From positions 54,667,774 through 54,731,773 of the forward strand of contig CM039463.1 in the NCBI GenBank assembly GCA_022414725.1: 64,000 bases of DNA, read 5' to 3'. A model generated the notes under the pieces. That model was not told where the DNA came from, did not search any database, and worked only from the letters and a program-made list of their open reading frames with translations. This stretch comes from Microglena sp. YARC. Its lineage: Eukaryota; Chlorophyta; Chlorophyceae; Chlamydomonadales; Chlamydomonadaceae. The position numbers and the translations under genes are program-made. Of this stretch, positions 54,901-63,672 are shown piece after piece. Every line of letters starts with the position of its first letter. Within the stretch, counting starts at the first letter, position 1.

Positions 54901-55537
54901 AAGCTTCGTCTACTAGGGTATAGTCAGCAGCTGACATGAAGGAGCAGGGATGAGAGGGAGGAGATGGAGGATTCTGAGAGGAAGGAGGAAGTGGGTGGGG
55001 CTCGGAAGAAAGGGAATTAGGAGAGAGCTCCTTCTGAAGTACTAAGGATGGGGAGAGGTCGGTGGTCCCAAATTTATACTTGAAGAGAAAATAGCTCTGC
55101 CCCCTCCAGTAGGCTGACCTCTTATTGCTGACCTCTGGAGGGGGCAGAGTAAGCGGATTAGACGCTGCATGAGCGGCTGTAACACTCAAATGGGGCAATG
55201 AGCAGCTCCCCATAAGCCGCGAAATTTGCAGTCGCTCCAGCCGAATTGGCGAAGCAGCGCTTCGCAGCAAAGTCATAAGGCGGACCAGGAGAGCAGACGA
55301 TTGCTAGGGGAGCGAAAAAAGGGGACCTCAGCTCCAATTGTCGCCTCAAAGCTTCGTCTACTAGGTATCTTCAGCAGCTGACATGAAGGAGCAGGGATGA
55401 GAGGAGAGGAGATGGAGGATTCTGAGAGGAAGGAGGAAGTGGGTGGGGCTCGGAAGAAGGGAATTAGGAGAGAGCTCCTTCTGAAGTACTAAGGATGGGG
55501 GTCTGGTGGGTCCCAAATTAACTTGAAGAGAATAGCC
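48929..55537. repeat. 423-bp satellite, indel-rich block
   Basis: Fifteen monomer starts (CTTCGTCTACTAGGTAT or close variants) lie at about 48929, 49378, 49823, 50259, 50698, 51146, 51614, 52062, 52516, 52963, 53504, 53955, 54432, 54903 and 55352. The mean spacing is about 459 bp, and every one of the 14 intervals is longer than the 423 bp of the clean block downstream. The surplus is mostly scattered single-base insertions, plus short rearranged stretches near 52.96-53.4 and 53.7-54.2 kb. The monomer is GC-rich and contains a strong hairpin. No RNA gene or protein family is recognised; minus-strand open frames are satellite translations. Confidence 0.95.
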
Positions 55538-55569
<32 letters not shown>

Positions 55570-56169
55570 GGGGGGAACCAGGAAAAGGCGCAACTGATAA
55601 AAACCTAGCCCTTTGTGACCAAGGAGAAAAGACCAAGAAAAAAGGCAAGAACGGCTAAGGGACAGCTAAGGGACGGACACACCTGGGCGACGTAAAGGGA
55701 CAAAGGAGACGGGAACAGAAGACAAACAAACCAGAGAGGCAAGGAAGAAGCCAAAACAGGAAGCCCAAGAGAAGGGCTAGGACTACTAAGAAAAAAGACC
55801 TATGAAGGGGGGGGGGCATAACATTGCAACCTCTAACCGTACACCGGATCAGAAGACTGAAAAGAGGAGATGCAAACTAAGGAGGACTAAAAGGAAAACT
55901 AGGCGAGAAACTAAGAGAAAAAAGGGGGGGAGAGGGGGGGGACTAAGGAGGCAAACTGAGGGGGGAAAAACTAAGGAGGCAACTAAGGGTGGAAACTGAA
56001 CTAGGGGAAGCAAACTAAGGGAGAAACTGCAAAAACAAGGCCAAAAGCAGGGAGGCAACCAGAAAAGAAGAAAGACAACTGGAAGCAAAGCGAAAACCTA
56101 AAAGACTGGTCTGGGCAGGTAAACAACAGGAATGAAGACAGAGACAGTATCAAGAACCAGATCTTGATC

Positions 56170-56560
56170 TGGATCTTAGCGCAGATCTGGACCTTGATCT
56201 TTGGTCCAGATCTAGCCCTAGATCTGGAACGTTGTCGTGTGCTGTGGTCCAAAATCTGGAACCTGATCCTGATCTGGGGCAGGGTCTTGATCTTGGGCTT
56301 GGGCTGGATCTAGGTCAGGGTCAAGATCGGGGCCTAGAGCTGGGGCTTGGGCTGGACCTAAATCAGGGTCTAGATCAGGGTCTAGAGCTCGGGAATGGGC
56401 TGGGTCTGGGTCAGGGTCTAGAGCAAGGTCTAGATCCGGGTAATGGGCTGGATCTGGGTCAGGGTCTAGATCAGGGTCTAGAACTAGGCGCTTGGGCTGG
56501 GTCTGGGGTTGGGTCTGGGATTGTAGGGAGCGCTGGGGCCATGGGGATTGTCATTTCCAT
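56170..56560 (-). repeat. Asp-Pro-rich degenerate repeat of LINE copy 2
   Basis: On the minus strand this is a short-period degenerate repeat built on GATCTAGACCCTGA-like words, rich in TCTAGA and AGATCT sites. It encodes mostly Asp-Pro, Asp-Leu and Pro-Ala pairs where the frame is open, and is the counterpart of 61,850-62,190 in LINE copy 3. In this copy the frame is broken soon after its start (…PDPAQAPSSRP then stop near 56,471). Read on the plus strand it gives a Gly/Leu/Gln-rich frame, which is a shadow of the same repeat. Confidence 0.75.
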
Positions 56561-56600
56561 GGTGCGGGTATCAGGCTCCTGGTCACCGGAGTGGCCCCAA

Positions 56601-57464
56601 TCATGGTGCAAAAGATCGGGGGGGGTGGCCCATAAGCTTGCAAAGGAAGCCACTGTGAGAGAGCAATCTAGGCCACGCCACCAATCTTGACAGAAGGGCC
56701 GCCATTATCAAGGTGTCGAAGATCCGTCTGGGTGCGCATCCAGTCCCTGGCCGATGGCTTGGTTGAAGGTGGCCAAGGGCAAGGCAGATAGCCTTGTGGT
56801 GAAGGGGCTCAGAATGGTCCAGTCTGTCAGCCCGGGACGAACGGACCTGCCATATCGCGCCCAAGGTGGTTATACGCAGGAAGGACCACAACCTTAGGGT
56901 AGAGGGAGGAGGGGGTGTCCCGGGCCAAAGGGTGATGTCGTCACCGAGGAGGAAGAAGGGGCAACGAGGAAGGCGCTGGGCCCACCGGTTGAGGGTCTCC
57001 CAAGTGGAAAGGAGCCAGTCTATGACGGGGGCAGGAATCAGGGCATTCCAAGAAAGCGTGAGACATTGTGTCAGCAGTGTGCAGCTGCAAGCAGTCAGGG
57101 CTGGAGCAGACTATGGAGGGGGGGTCGTCTTGGTTGACCCGTTGGAAGCGTCCTCGTACATGAGCAAGGAACGCATTGCAGCCCAGGGTGCCATGCAAGC
57201 AGCTCCGGCAAGTGATGGTATAAGGACGGTGGAGAGTCTTGTCAGCGAGGCGTACCCACACCTGCGAAAAGCCTGCACGTAGAGGGAGGGAGACTTGAGG
57301 TTCGTCTTGTCTTTGGGCAGTTCTCTCCGCTGGGCCTGGACGGGAGGGGCGGACACGTTGTAAGTCCACCCAAGCGTTCTGTGGGAGGTCTTTAGGGGAA
57401 GGGACTGGAATAGGGGTGACAACGAGCGCTCTCTCTGTTGCTGAGGCAATCCATCGGGATTCAA
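56601..57464 (-). pseudogene. LINE reverse transcriptase ORF, C-terminal fragment
   Basis: This is the 3' part of a LINE ORF2-type protein; the polymerase domain itself is absent through 5' truncation. Reading the minus strand from 57,464, one frame carries VWVRLADKTL, LHGTLGCNAFLAHVRG and a zinc-knuckle-like CSSPDC...H...C (C at about 57,108 and 57,093, H at 57,060, C at 57,045, in HAFLECP). Between about 57,040 and 57,020 the frame shifts. The next frame continues with DWLLSTWETL, LLGDDITLWPG and LRITTLGAIWQVR, then stops at TGA 56,601-56,603. The order of CX4C-HX4C, DWL..W..L and an aromatic LR..A/GIW helix is what I recall from C-termini of chlorophyte LINEs. The frameshift could be a real mutation or a consensus error. 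Either way the copy cannot make a polymerase. Confidence 0.72.
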
Positions 57465-57465
57465 G

Positions 57466-60400
57466 AGCCTGCCCCCTCCAGTAGGCTGACCTCTTATGCT
57501 GAACCTCTGGAGGGGCGCAGAGTAGCGATTAGACCGCATGAGCGCTGTAACACTCAAATGGGGCACTGAGCAGCTCCCATAGCCGCGAAATTGCAGTCGC
57601 TCCAGCCGAATTGGCCGAAGCAGCTTCGCAGCAAAGTTATAAGGCGGCCGGAGAGCAGACATTGCTAGGGCGAAAAAAGGACCTCCAGCTCCAATTGTCG
57701 CCTCAAAGCTTCGTCTACTAGGTATCTCAGCAGCTGACATGAAGGAGCAGGGATGAGAGGGAGGAGATGGAGGATTCTGAGAGGAAGGAGGCAGTGGGTG
57801 GGGCTTGGAAGAAGGGAATTAGGAGAGAGCTCCTTCTGAAGTACTAAGATGGGTCGGGTCCAAGGATGGGGTCGGTGGTCCCAAATTAACTGAAGAGAAT
57901 AGCCTGCCCCCCTCCAGTAGGCTGACCTCTTATGCTGACCTCTGGGGGGGCAGAGTAGCGGATTAGACCGCATGAGCGGCTGTAACACTCAAATGGGGCA
58001 CTGAGCAGCTCCATAGCCGCGAAATTGCAGTCGCTCCAGCCGAATTGGCCGAAGCAGCTTCGCAGCAAAGTTATAAGGCGGCCGGAGAGCAGACATTGCT
58101 AGGGCGAAAAAGGACCTCCAGCTCCAATTGTCACCTCAAAGCTTCGTCTACTAGGTATCTCAGCAGCTGACATGAAGGAGCAGGGATGAGAGGGAGGAGA
58201 TGGAGGATTCTGAGAGGAAGGAGGAAGTGGGTGGGGCTCGGAAGAAGGGAATTAGGAGAGAGCTCCTTCTGAAGTACTAAAGATGGGGGTCGGGTGGTCC
58301 CAAATTAACTTGAAGAGAATAGCCTGCCCCCCTCCAGTAGGCTGACCTCTTATGCTGACCTCTGGAGGGGGCAGAGTAGCGGATTAGACCGCATGAGCGG
58401 CTGTAACACTCAAATGGGGCACTGAGCAGCTCCCATAGCCGCGAAATTGCAGTCGCTCCAGCCGAATTGGCCGAAGCAGCTTCGCAGCAAAGTTATAAGG
58501 CGGCCGGAGAGCAGACATTGCTAGGGCGAAAAAAGGACCTCCAGCTCCAATTGTCGCCTCAAAGCTTCGTCTACTAGGTATCTCAGCAGCTGACATGAAG
58601 GAGCAGGGATGAGAGGGAGGAGATGGAGGATTCTGAGAGGAAGGAGGAAGTGGGTGGGGCTCGGAAGAAGGGAATTAGGAGAGAGCTCCTTCTGAAGTAC
58701 TAAGGATGGGGGTCGGGTGGTCCAAATTAACTTGAAGAGAATAGCCTGCCCCCTCCAGTAGGCTGACCTCTTATGCTGACCTCTGGAGGGGGCAGAGTAG
58801 CGGATTAGACCGCATGAGCGGCTGTAACACTCAAATGGGGCACTGAGCAGCTCCCATAGCGCGAAATTGGCTCCAGGCCTGGCACTGACAATGAGAGGGA
58901 GAGATGGAGGATTCTGAGAGGAAGGAGCAGTGGGTGGGGCCGGAGGTAGCCTGCCCCCCTCCAGTCGCTCAGCCGAAATTGGGCCGGCGAAGGCTTCGTC
59001 AGCCGAAAAGTTATAAGGCGGCCGGAGAGCAGACATTGCTAGGGCGAAAAAAGACCTCCAGCTCCAATTGTCCGCCTCAAAGCTTCGTCTACTAGGTATC
59101 TCAGCAGCTGACATGAAGGAGCAGGATGAGAGGGAGGAGATGGAGGATTCTGAGAGGAAGGAGGAAGTGGGTGGGGCTCGGAAGAAGGGAATTAGGAGAG
59201 AGCTCCTTCTGAAGTACTAAGGATGGGGGTCGGGTGGTCCCAAATTAAACTTTGAAGAGAATAGCCTGCCCCCCTCCAGTAGGCTGACCTCTTATGCTGA
59301 CCTCTGGAGGGGGCAGAGTAGCGGATTAGACCGCATGAGCGGCTGTAACACTCAAATGGGGCACTGAGCAGCTCCCATAGCCGCGAAATTGCAGTCGCTC
59401 CAGCCGAATTGGCCGAAGCAGCTTCGCAGCAAAGTTATAAGGCGGCCGGAGAGCAGACATTGCTAGGGCGAAAAAAAGGACCTCCAGCTCCAATTGTCGC
59501 CTCAAAGCTTCGTCTACTAGGTATCTCAGCAGCTGACATGAAGGAGCAGGGATGAGAGGGAGGAGATGGAGGATTCTGAGAGGAAGGAGGAAGTGGGTGG
59601 GGCTCGGAAGAAGGGAATTAGGAGAGAGCTCCTTCTGAAGTACTAAGGATGGGGGTCGGGTGGTCCAAATTAACTTGAAGAGAATAGCCTGCCCCCCTCC
59701 AGTAGGCTGACCTCTTATGCTGACCTCTGGAGGGGCAGAGTAGCGGATTAGACCGCATGAGCGGCTGTAACACTCAAATGGGGCAGCTGAGCAGCTCCAT
59801 AGCCGCAAAATTGCAGTCGCTCCAGCCGAATTGGCGAAGCAGCTTCGCAGCAAAGTTATAAGGCGGCCGGAGAGCAGACATTGCTAGGGCGAAAAAAGGA
59901 CCTCCAGCTCCAATTGTCGCTCAAAGCTTCGTCTACTAGGTATCTCAGCAGCTGACATGAAGGAGCAGGGATGAGAGGGAGGAGATGGAGGATTCTGAGA
60001 GAAGGAGGAAGTGGGTGGGGCTCGGAAGAAGGGAATTAGGAGAGAGCTCCTTCTGAAGTACTAAGGATGGGGGTCGGGTGGTCCCAAATTAACTTGAAGA
60101 GAATAGCCTGCCCCCCTAGTAGGCTGACCTCTTATGCTGACCTCTGGAGGGGGCAGAGTAGCGATTAGACCGCATGAGCGGCTGTAACACTCAAATGGGG
60201 CACTGAGCAGCTCCCATAGCCGCGAAATTGCAGTCGCTCCAGCCGAATTGGCCGAAGCAGCTTCGCAGCAAAGTTATAAGGCGGCCGGAGAGCAGACATT
60301 GCTAGGGCGAAAAAAGGACCTCCAGCTCCAATTGTCGCCTCAAAGCTTCGTCTTCCAGGTATCTCAGCAGCTGACATGAAGGAGCAGGGATGAGAGGGAG

Positions 60401-61718
60401 GAGATGGAGGATTCTGAGAGGAAGGAGGAAGTGGGTGGGGCTCGGAAGAAGGGAATTAGAAGAGAGCTCCTTCTGAAGTACTAAGGATGGGGGTCGGGTG
60501 GTCCCAAATTAACTTGAAGAGAATAGCCTGCCCCCCTCCAGTAGGCTGACCTCTTATGCTGACCTCTGGAGGGGGCAGAGTAGCGGATTAGACCGCATGA
60601 GCGTTTGTAACACTCAAATGGGGCACTGAGCAGCTCCCATAGCCGCAAAATTGCAGTCGCTCCAGCCGAATTGGCCGAAGCAGCTTCGCAGCAAAGTTAT
60701 AAGGCGGCCGGAGAGCAGACATTGCTAGGGCGAAAAAAGGACCTCCAGCTCCAATTGTCGCCTCAAAGCTTCGTCTACTAGGTATCTCAGCAGCTGACAT
60801 GAAGGAGCAGGGAGGAGAGGGAGGAGATGGAGGATTCTGAGTGGAAGGAGGAAGTGGGTGGGGCTCGGAAGAAGGGAATCAGGAGAGAGCTCCTTCTGAA
60901 GTACTAAGGATGGGGGTCGGGTGGTCCCAAATTAACTTGAAGAGAATAGCCTGCCCCCCTCCAGTAGGCTGACCTCTTATGCTGACCTCTGGAGGGGGCA
61001 GAGTAGCGGATTAGACCGCATGAGCGGCCTGTAACACTCAAATGGGGCACTGAGCAGCTCCCATAGCCGCGAAATTGCAGTCGCTCCAGCCGAATTGGCC
61101 GAAGCAGCTTCGCAGCAAAGTTATAAGGCGGCCGGAGAGCAGACATTGCTAGGGCGAAAAAAGGACTTCCAGCTCCAATTGTCGCCTCAAAGCTTCGTCT
61201 ACTAGGTATCTCAGCAGCTGACATGAAGGAGCAGGGATGAGAGGGAGGAGATGGAGGATTCTGAGAGGAAGGAGGAAGTGGGTGGGGCTCGGAAGAAGGA
61301 ATTAGGGAGAGAGCTCCTTCTGAAGTACTAAGGATGGGGGTCGGGTGGTCCCAAATTAACTTGAAAAGAATAGCCTGCCCCCCTCCAGTAGGCTGACCTC
61401 TTATGCTGACCTCTGGAGGGGGCAGAGTAGCGGATTAGACCGCATGAGCGGCTGTAACACTCAAATGGGGCACTGAGCAGCTCCCATAGCCGCGAAATTG
61501 CAGTCGCTCCAGCCGAATTGGCCGAAGCAGCTTCGCAGCAAAGTTATAAGGCGGCCGGAGAGCAGACATTGCTAGGGCGAAAAAAGGACCTCCAGCTCCA
61601 ATTGTCGACTCAAAGCTTCGTCTACTAGGTATCTCAGCAGCTGACATGAAGGAGCAGGGATGAGAGGGAGGAGATGGAGGATTGTGAGAGGAAGGAGGAA
61701 GTGGGTGGGGCTCGGAAG
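57466..61718. repeat. 423-bp satellite, clean block
   Basis: Monomer starts lie near 57709, 58142, 58565, 59083, 59508, 59927, 60346, 60769, 61193 and 61616. Spacings are 433, 423, 518, 425, 419, 419, 423, 424 and 423, so the basic unit is 423 bp (3 x 141). Copies are nearly identical, unlike the same satellite upstream. Each contains GCTGACCTCT twice, inside the loop of an 11-bp hairpin (in one copy GCCCCCCTCCAG at 58,326 with CTGGAGGGGGC at 58,362), and the near-palindrome CGAAGCAGCTTCG. A 70-codon minus-strand frame starting MSAAEIPS is open in most copies; I see no sign that it is a gene. Confidence 0.97.
58866..58985. repeat. Rearranged monomer segment
   Basis: In the 518-bp interval an extra stretch of about 95 bp resembles the monomer's own first half (GAGATGGAGGATTCTGAG, GTGGGTGGGGC) followed by the GCCTGCCCCCCTCCAGT block, placed between CGCGAAATTG and the GTCGCTC-AGCCGAA block. 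A short internal template switch, or a local misassembly, would produce it. Confidence 0.75.
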
Positions 61719-62821
61719 TGGCTTTCTTGCAAGCTTATTGGCCACCCCCCCGATCTTTTGCACCATGATTGGGGTCATTCCCGTTGACCTGGAGCCTGAT
61801 ACCCGCACCATGGAAATGACAATCCCCATGGCCCTAGCGCTCCCTACAATCCCAGACCCAATCCCAGACCCAGCCCAAGCCCTAGTTCTAGACCCTGATC
61901 TAGACCCTGCCCCAGATCCAGCCCATTACCCGGATCTAGACCTTGCTCTAGACCCTGACCCAGACCCAGCCCATTCCCGAGCTCTAGATCCTGATCTAGA
62001 CCCTGACTTATGTCCAGCCCAAGCCCCAGCTCTAGGCCCCGATCTTGACCCTGACCTAGATCCAGCCCAAGCCCAAGATCAAGACCCTGCCCCAGATCAG
62101 GATCAGGTTCCAGATTTGGACACAGCACACGACAACGTTCCAGATCTGGGGCTAGATCTGGACCAAGATCAAGGTCCAGATCTGCGCTAAGATCCAGATC
62201 AAGATCTAGATCTAGATACTGTCTCTGTCTTCATTCCTGTTGTACATGTCTAGACCAGTCTTTTAGGTTTTCGCTTTGCTTCCAGTTGTCTTTCTTCTTT
62301 TCTGGTTGCCTCCCTGCTTTTGGCTTGTTTTTGCAGTTTCTCCCTTAGTTTGCCTCCCCTAGTTCAGTTTCCACCCTTAGTTGCCTCCTTAGGTTCCCCC
62401 TCAGTTGCGTCCTTAGTCCCCCCCCCCCCCCCCCCCTCCCCCCTTTTTTCTCTTAGTTTCTCGCCTAGTTTTCCTTTTAGTCCTCCTTAGTTTGCATCTC
62501 CTCTTTCAGTCTTCTGATCTGGTGACTGTTAGAGGTTGCAATGTTATGGCCCCCCCCTTCATAGGTCTTTTTTCTTAGTAGTTCTAGCCCCTTCTCTTGG
62601 GCTTCCTGTTTTTGGCTTCTTCCTTGCCTCTCTGGTTTGTTTGTCTTCTGTTCCCGTCCTCCTTTGTCCCTTACGTCGCCCAGGTGGTGTCCGTCCCTTA
62701 GCTGTCCCTTAGCCGTTCTTGTCTTTTTCTTTGGTCTTTTCTCCTTGGTCACAAAGGGCTAGGTTTTATCAGTTGCGCCTTTTCCTGGTTCCCCCCTTTA
62801 TAAAAAAAAAAAAAAAAAAAA
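61719..62821 (+). mobile_element. LINE copy 3, 5'-truncated, plus strand
   Basis: Satellite matches through CTCGGAAG (61,718). The sequence then becomes TGGCTTTCTTGCAAGC, which corresponds to about 56,653 of LINE copy 2 on the other strand. From there it is collinear with copy 2: end of the ORF, Asp-Pro-rich tail to 62,190, pyrimidine-rich 3' UTR with a C19 run at 62,418-62,436, conserved terminus from GGTCAC (62,747), and 20 A (62,802-62,821). It is truncated more severely than copy 2, so it lacks the zinc-knuckle region. After the poly(A) the sequence is not satellite, so a target-site duplication cannot be checked here. Confidence 0.88.
61720..62190 (+). pseudogene. LINE ORF C-terminal tail, Asp-Pro-rich
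   Basis: This open frame is entered from satellite at about 61,720 and ends at TAA 62,188-62,190, giving about 156 LINE-derived codons. It begins GFLASLLATPPIFCTMIG, passes EPDTRTMEMTIPM, then becomes an acidic low-complexity tail dominated by D, P, L, A and Q with recurring DPDLDP and DPAQA. Copy 2 has the same peptide order but with indels, so whether the tail is in frame with the reverse-transcriptase C-terminus in an intact element cannot be settled from these two copies. The fragment has no start codon of its own and is a dead remnant. A C-terminal acidic repeat is not something I know as standard in LINE ORF2 proteins. Confidence 0.6.
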
Positions 62822-63181
62822 GGCTGGGTGTTTGATAGAGATTCCAGATCGCTGGTGGCTGGAGGGTGGTGGGTGATGGCGGAGAGAGGTAAGGAAGGGG
62901 TGTGGGAGGGACGTCGGGTGGCCAGTGGGCTGGAGGAAAAGGGAGGGACAGGACAGGGAGGGAGGTGAAAAGGAAGGGGACAGGGATGGGCTGGAGGAGT
63001 CTGGGTTGCCCTTGAGATGGCGGCAGCACCAGCAGCAGCTGCTGCATTAGAGATGGGTCGGGGGTTGGGAGCGATGGGTCTGCGAGTGGAAGGGGCGGCG
63101 GAGATAGGAGGGACTTGAGCTGGGGTAGAGGGAGACTCTGGATGAGATGAGTTAAAGGGGGCTGGAGAGGGGGATGATGCA
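62822..63181 (-). other. Pro/Ser/Ala-rich open frame, origin unknown
   Basis: On the minus strand a frame is open for about 120 codons, from just after TAA-CAG (near 63,181) to the poly(A) junction at 62,822. It reads SPSPAPFNSSHPES, later PISNAAAAAGAAAIS and DLESLSNTQP. It has no start codon and no recognised domain. Composition suggests an unstructured linker, for example from a retroelement ORF1 or an algal protein. A second overlapping minus-strand frame (62,769-63,182) is also open and leucine/proline-rich, so the frame assignment is uncertain. It lies next to LINE copy 3 in opposite orientation and is not satellite. Confidence 0.3.
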
Positions 63182-63349
63182 CTAGCCTGTTACAGGAGTG
63201 ATGCCCTGCAGTGTTTTAATCTTAGATCAGCAAGACCTTTGCTTGCATGCCTTTCCTTCTTTTTCTGTGTTGCTCTTGGAGGTTACAGTGGTGTTTTGTT
63301 GGTTGGGGAGGAACAGTGTTGCTTGGAGGTGGGGGTGGTGCTCGGAAGG
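63182..63349. other. Unassigned sequence upstream of a LINE tail
   Basis: No gene is recognised. The stretch is G/T-rich on the plus strand with two CTTGGAGGT repeats. It could be the 5' part of the diverged LINE tail that follows, or older flanking DNA. Confidence 0.35.
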
Positions 63350-63570
63350 CCCTTAGTCCTTTGTCCTCCTAGTAAGTAGTTTGTGTCCCTCGGTCTTTTG
63401 TCCCCTAGTCTTTTCGTCTTTTGTCTTCGGATCTTTTGTCTTAGCGGACTTTTGGTCCATGTCCTCTAGTCTTCTTCTTTAATTTTTCTCCTCGGTCACA
63501 TAGGGCTAGGTTTTATCAGATGTTCCCTTTCCTGGTTCCTCCCTTTGTAAAAAAAAAAAAAAAAAAAAAA
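63350..63570 (+). mobile_element. LINE tail 4, diverged subfamily
   Basis: A T-rich stretch with repeated GTCTTTTGTC-like words (63,350-63,490) differs from the 3' UTR of copies 1-3. From GGTCACATAGGGCTAGG (63,494) to CCTCCCTTTGT (63,548) it matches their conserved terminus with a few substitutions, and 22 A follow (63,549-63,570). It therefore looks like a related but distinct subfamily keeping the same 3' end. Confidence 0.75.
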
Positions 63571-63597
63571 CTCCAAGATCTGTTACGGCTTCAGCTT

Positions 63598-63655
63598 TAT
63601 CAGTTTTATCAGTTGCGCCTTTTCCTGGTTCCCCCCTTTGTAAAAAAAAAAAAAA
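63598..63655 (+). mobile_element. LINE tail 5, extreme 5' truncation
   Basis: Only the last 40-45 bases of the element remain (TTTTATCAGTTGCGCC to CCCCCCTTTGT at 63,641), followed by 14 A (63,642-63,655). Left flank TTTATCAG and right flank ATCAG suggest a possible 5-bp target-site duplication, but element and flank share the same letters at the 5' border, so the exact edge is ambiguous. Confidence 0.75.
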
Positions 63656-63672
63656 TCAGCAGTTCCAACATC

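Larger units (their letters stand above)
55538..57465 (-). mobile_element. LINE copy 2, 5'-truncated, in a satellite monomer
   Basis: On the minus strand the element runs from the C-terminal part of its reverse-transcriptase ORF (57,465 downward), through an Asp-Pro-rich repeat tail (about 56,560-56,170) and the pyrimidine-rich 3' UTR, to the conserved terminus (55,620-55,565) and a 27-base poly(A), seen here as T at 55,538-55,564. The flanks are one interrupted 423-bp monomer: 186 bp from its start at 55,352 to 55,537, and 243 bp from 57,466 to the next start at 57,709, together 429, close to one monomer plus a short duplication. AGCC, or AGCCT if one T is counted, is present on both sides, a likely short target-site duplication. 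Target-primed reverse transcription explains the 5' truncation and poly(A). Confidence 0.9.

Noticed and set aside
56232..56690. 152-codon Gly/Leu/Gln-rich plus-strand frame.
   Set aside because: It is the reverse strand of the LINE Asp-Pro repeat tail. The repeat's composition keeps several frames open.
57111..57740. 209-codon minus-strand frame joining satellite to LINE sequence.
   Set aside because: It runs through the insertion border out of frame with the recognised LINE protein, so it is an accidental fusion.
57466..61718. The 423-bp monomer as a 5S rRNA or tRNA gene repeat.
   Set aside because: I see no 5S-like sequence, no cloverleaf and no convincing Pol III A/B boxes in the clean monomer.
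62236..62256. TTGTACATGTCTA in LINE copy 3, resembling the 26-bp satellite palindrome.
   Set aside because: It is only about 12 bases, and the other LINE copies differ at this place. Coincidence or local error is the simpler explanation.
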